Shown: positions 5,401-5,461 of the stretch, in pieces | How positions within the stretch are numbered: position 1 is the stretch's first letter | How the letters are laid out: every line of letters starts with the position of its first letter | NCBI GenBank assembly: GCA_938030915.1 | Contig: CALHIO010000066.1 | Location: 1 to 5,461 of the forward strand | Reading direction: 5' to 3' | Length of the DNA: 5,461 bases | Source of the DNA: an uncultured Gemmatimonadota bacterium | GTDB lineage: Bacteria; Gemmatimonadota; Gemmatimonadetes; Longimicrobiales; Gaopeijiaceae | The notes under the pieces: generated by a model | Database searches by the model: none | Told to the model about the DNA's origin: nothing | Seen by the model: only the letters and a program-made list of their open reading frames with translations | Program-made: the position numbers and the translations under genes

Positions 5401-5461
5401 ATGACGTCCAATATCCCCGAGTCCCGACTCCGCATCCTGCGGGATGAAGCCCCTCGGGGTG
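5401..5461 (+). CDS. Possible 5' end of a gene leaving the window
   Basis: An ATG at 5401 opens a frame without stops to the end of the window; the protein starts MTSNIPESRLRILRDEAPRG. Most of its codons end in G or C. The strong GGGAGGAG (5376-5383) is 17 bases away, rather far, and stands at the ideal 7 bases from another ATG at 5391. That ATG encodes only 18 residues (MCAHDVQYPRVPTPHPAG) before a stop. The real gene might use 5401 with the short frame as a leader, or the short frame might be chance. Too little is visible to name a product. Confidence 0.25.
   Translation, partial: MTSNIPESRLRILRDEAPRG
5415..5459. repeat. Nested inverted repeats at the window end
   Basis: CCCCGAG (5415-5421) is complementary to CTCGGGG (5453-5459). 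Inside it CATCC (5433-5437) pairs with GGATG (5442-5446) around TGCG. Together they could fold as a stem with an inner hairpin. They lie inside the putative reading frame starting at 5401, so the structure may be incidental or may argue that this stretch is non-coding. Confidence 0.4.

Noticed and set aside
4758..5461. tRNA gene or insertion sequence remnant
   Set aside because: No T-loop with matching acceptor stem was found, and no transposase motif or paired terminal repeat with target duplication is visible.

Overview
The window looks like chromosomal DNA from a GC-rich, Gram-negative-type bacterium, probably an uncultured soil or marine lineage. Three genes carry export signals. The TPR protein at the left end resembles, from memory, the C-terminal TPR halves of regulatory proteins common in Gemmatimonadota. 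The heme/copper oxidase-like gene and its partner resemble families I associate with Acidobacteriota and Gemmatimonadota metagenome bins. No rRNA, tRNA or other marker is present, so the phylum is an inference.

Layout: (1) 1-1095, the C-terminal part of a large TPR protein whose start lies outside the window. (2) 1096-1377, a non-coding gap that probably holds the promoter and a structured leader for the next operon. (3) 1378-3767, a two-gene operon with a 4-base ATGA overlap. The first gene encodes an exported protein with an N-terminal cytochrome c motif (CVNCH) followed by a module resembling copper type II (PHM/DBH-like) monooxygenases, with all six expected copper ligands in order. The second encodes an exported protein of unknown function with an Ig-like C-terminal part. 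(4) 3768-3857, a short convergent gap with a GC-rich hairpin that could end transcription from both sides. (5) 3858-4757 on the minus strand, a short-chain dehydrogenase/reductase (SDR) that appears to carry a signal peptide or membrane anchor. (6) 4758-5400, about 640 bases without a convincing gene: a possible small or decayed reading frame, an 8-G run and a perfect 10-bp inverted repeat. (7) 5401-5461, a possible start of a gene leaving the window.

How the genes may work together: the operon suggests a periplasmic or cell-surface oxidation system. In it a covalently bound heme could feed electrons to a dicopper hydroxylase in the same chain, in place of the ascorbate used by animal enzymes, and the translationally coupled second protein would be its partner or scaffold. 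The neighbouring SDR would suit alcohol/ketone chemistry, but it is on the opposite strand and a functional link is speculative. The heme-copper fusion with its coupled partner is the best candidate here for an undercharacterised system. The family itself is probably already present in databases as 'cytochrome c' or 'monooxygenase' and 'hypothetical protein'.
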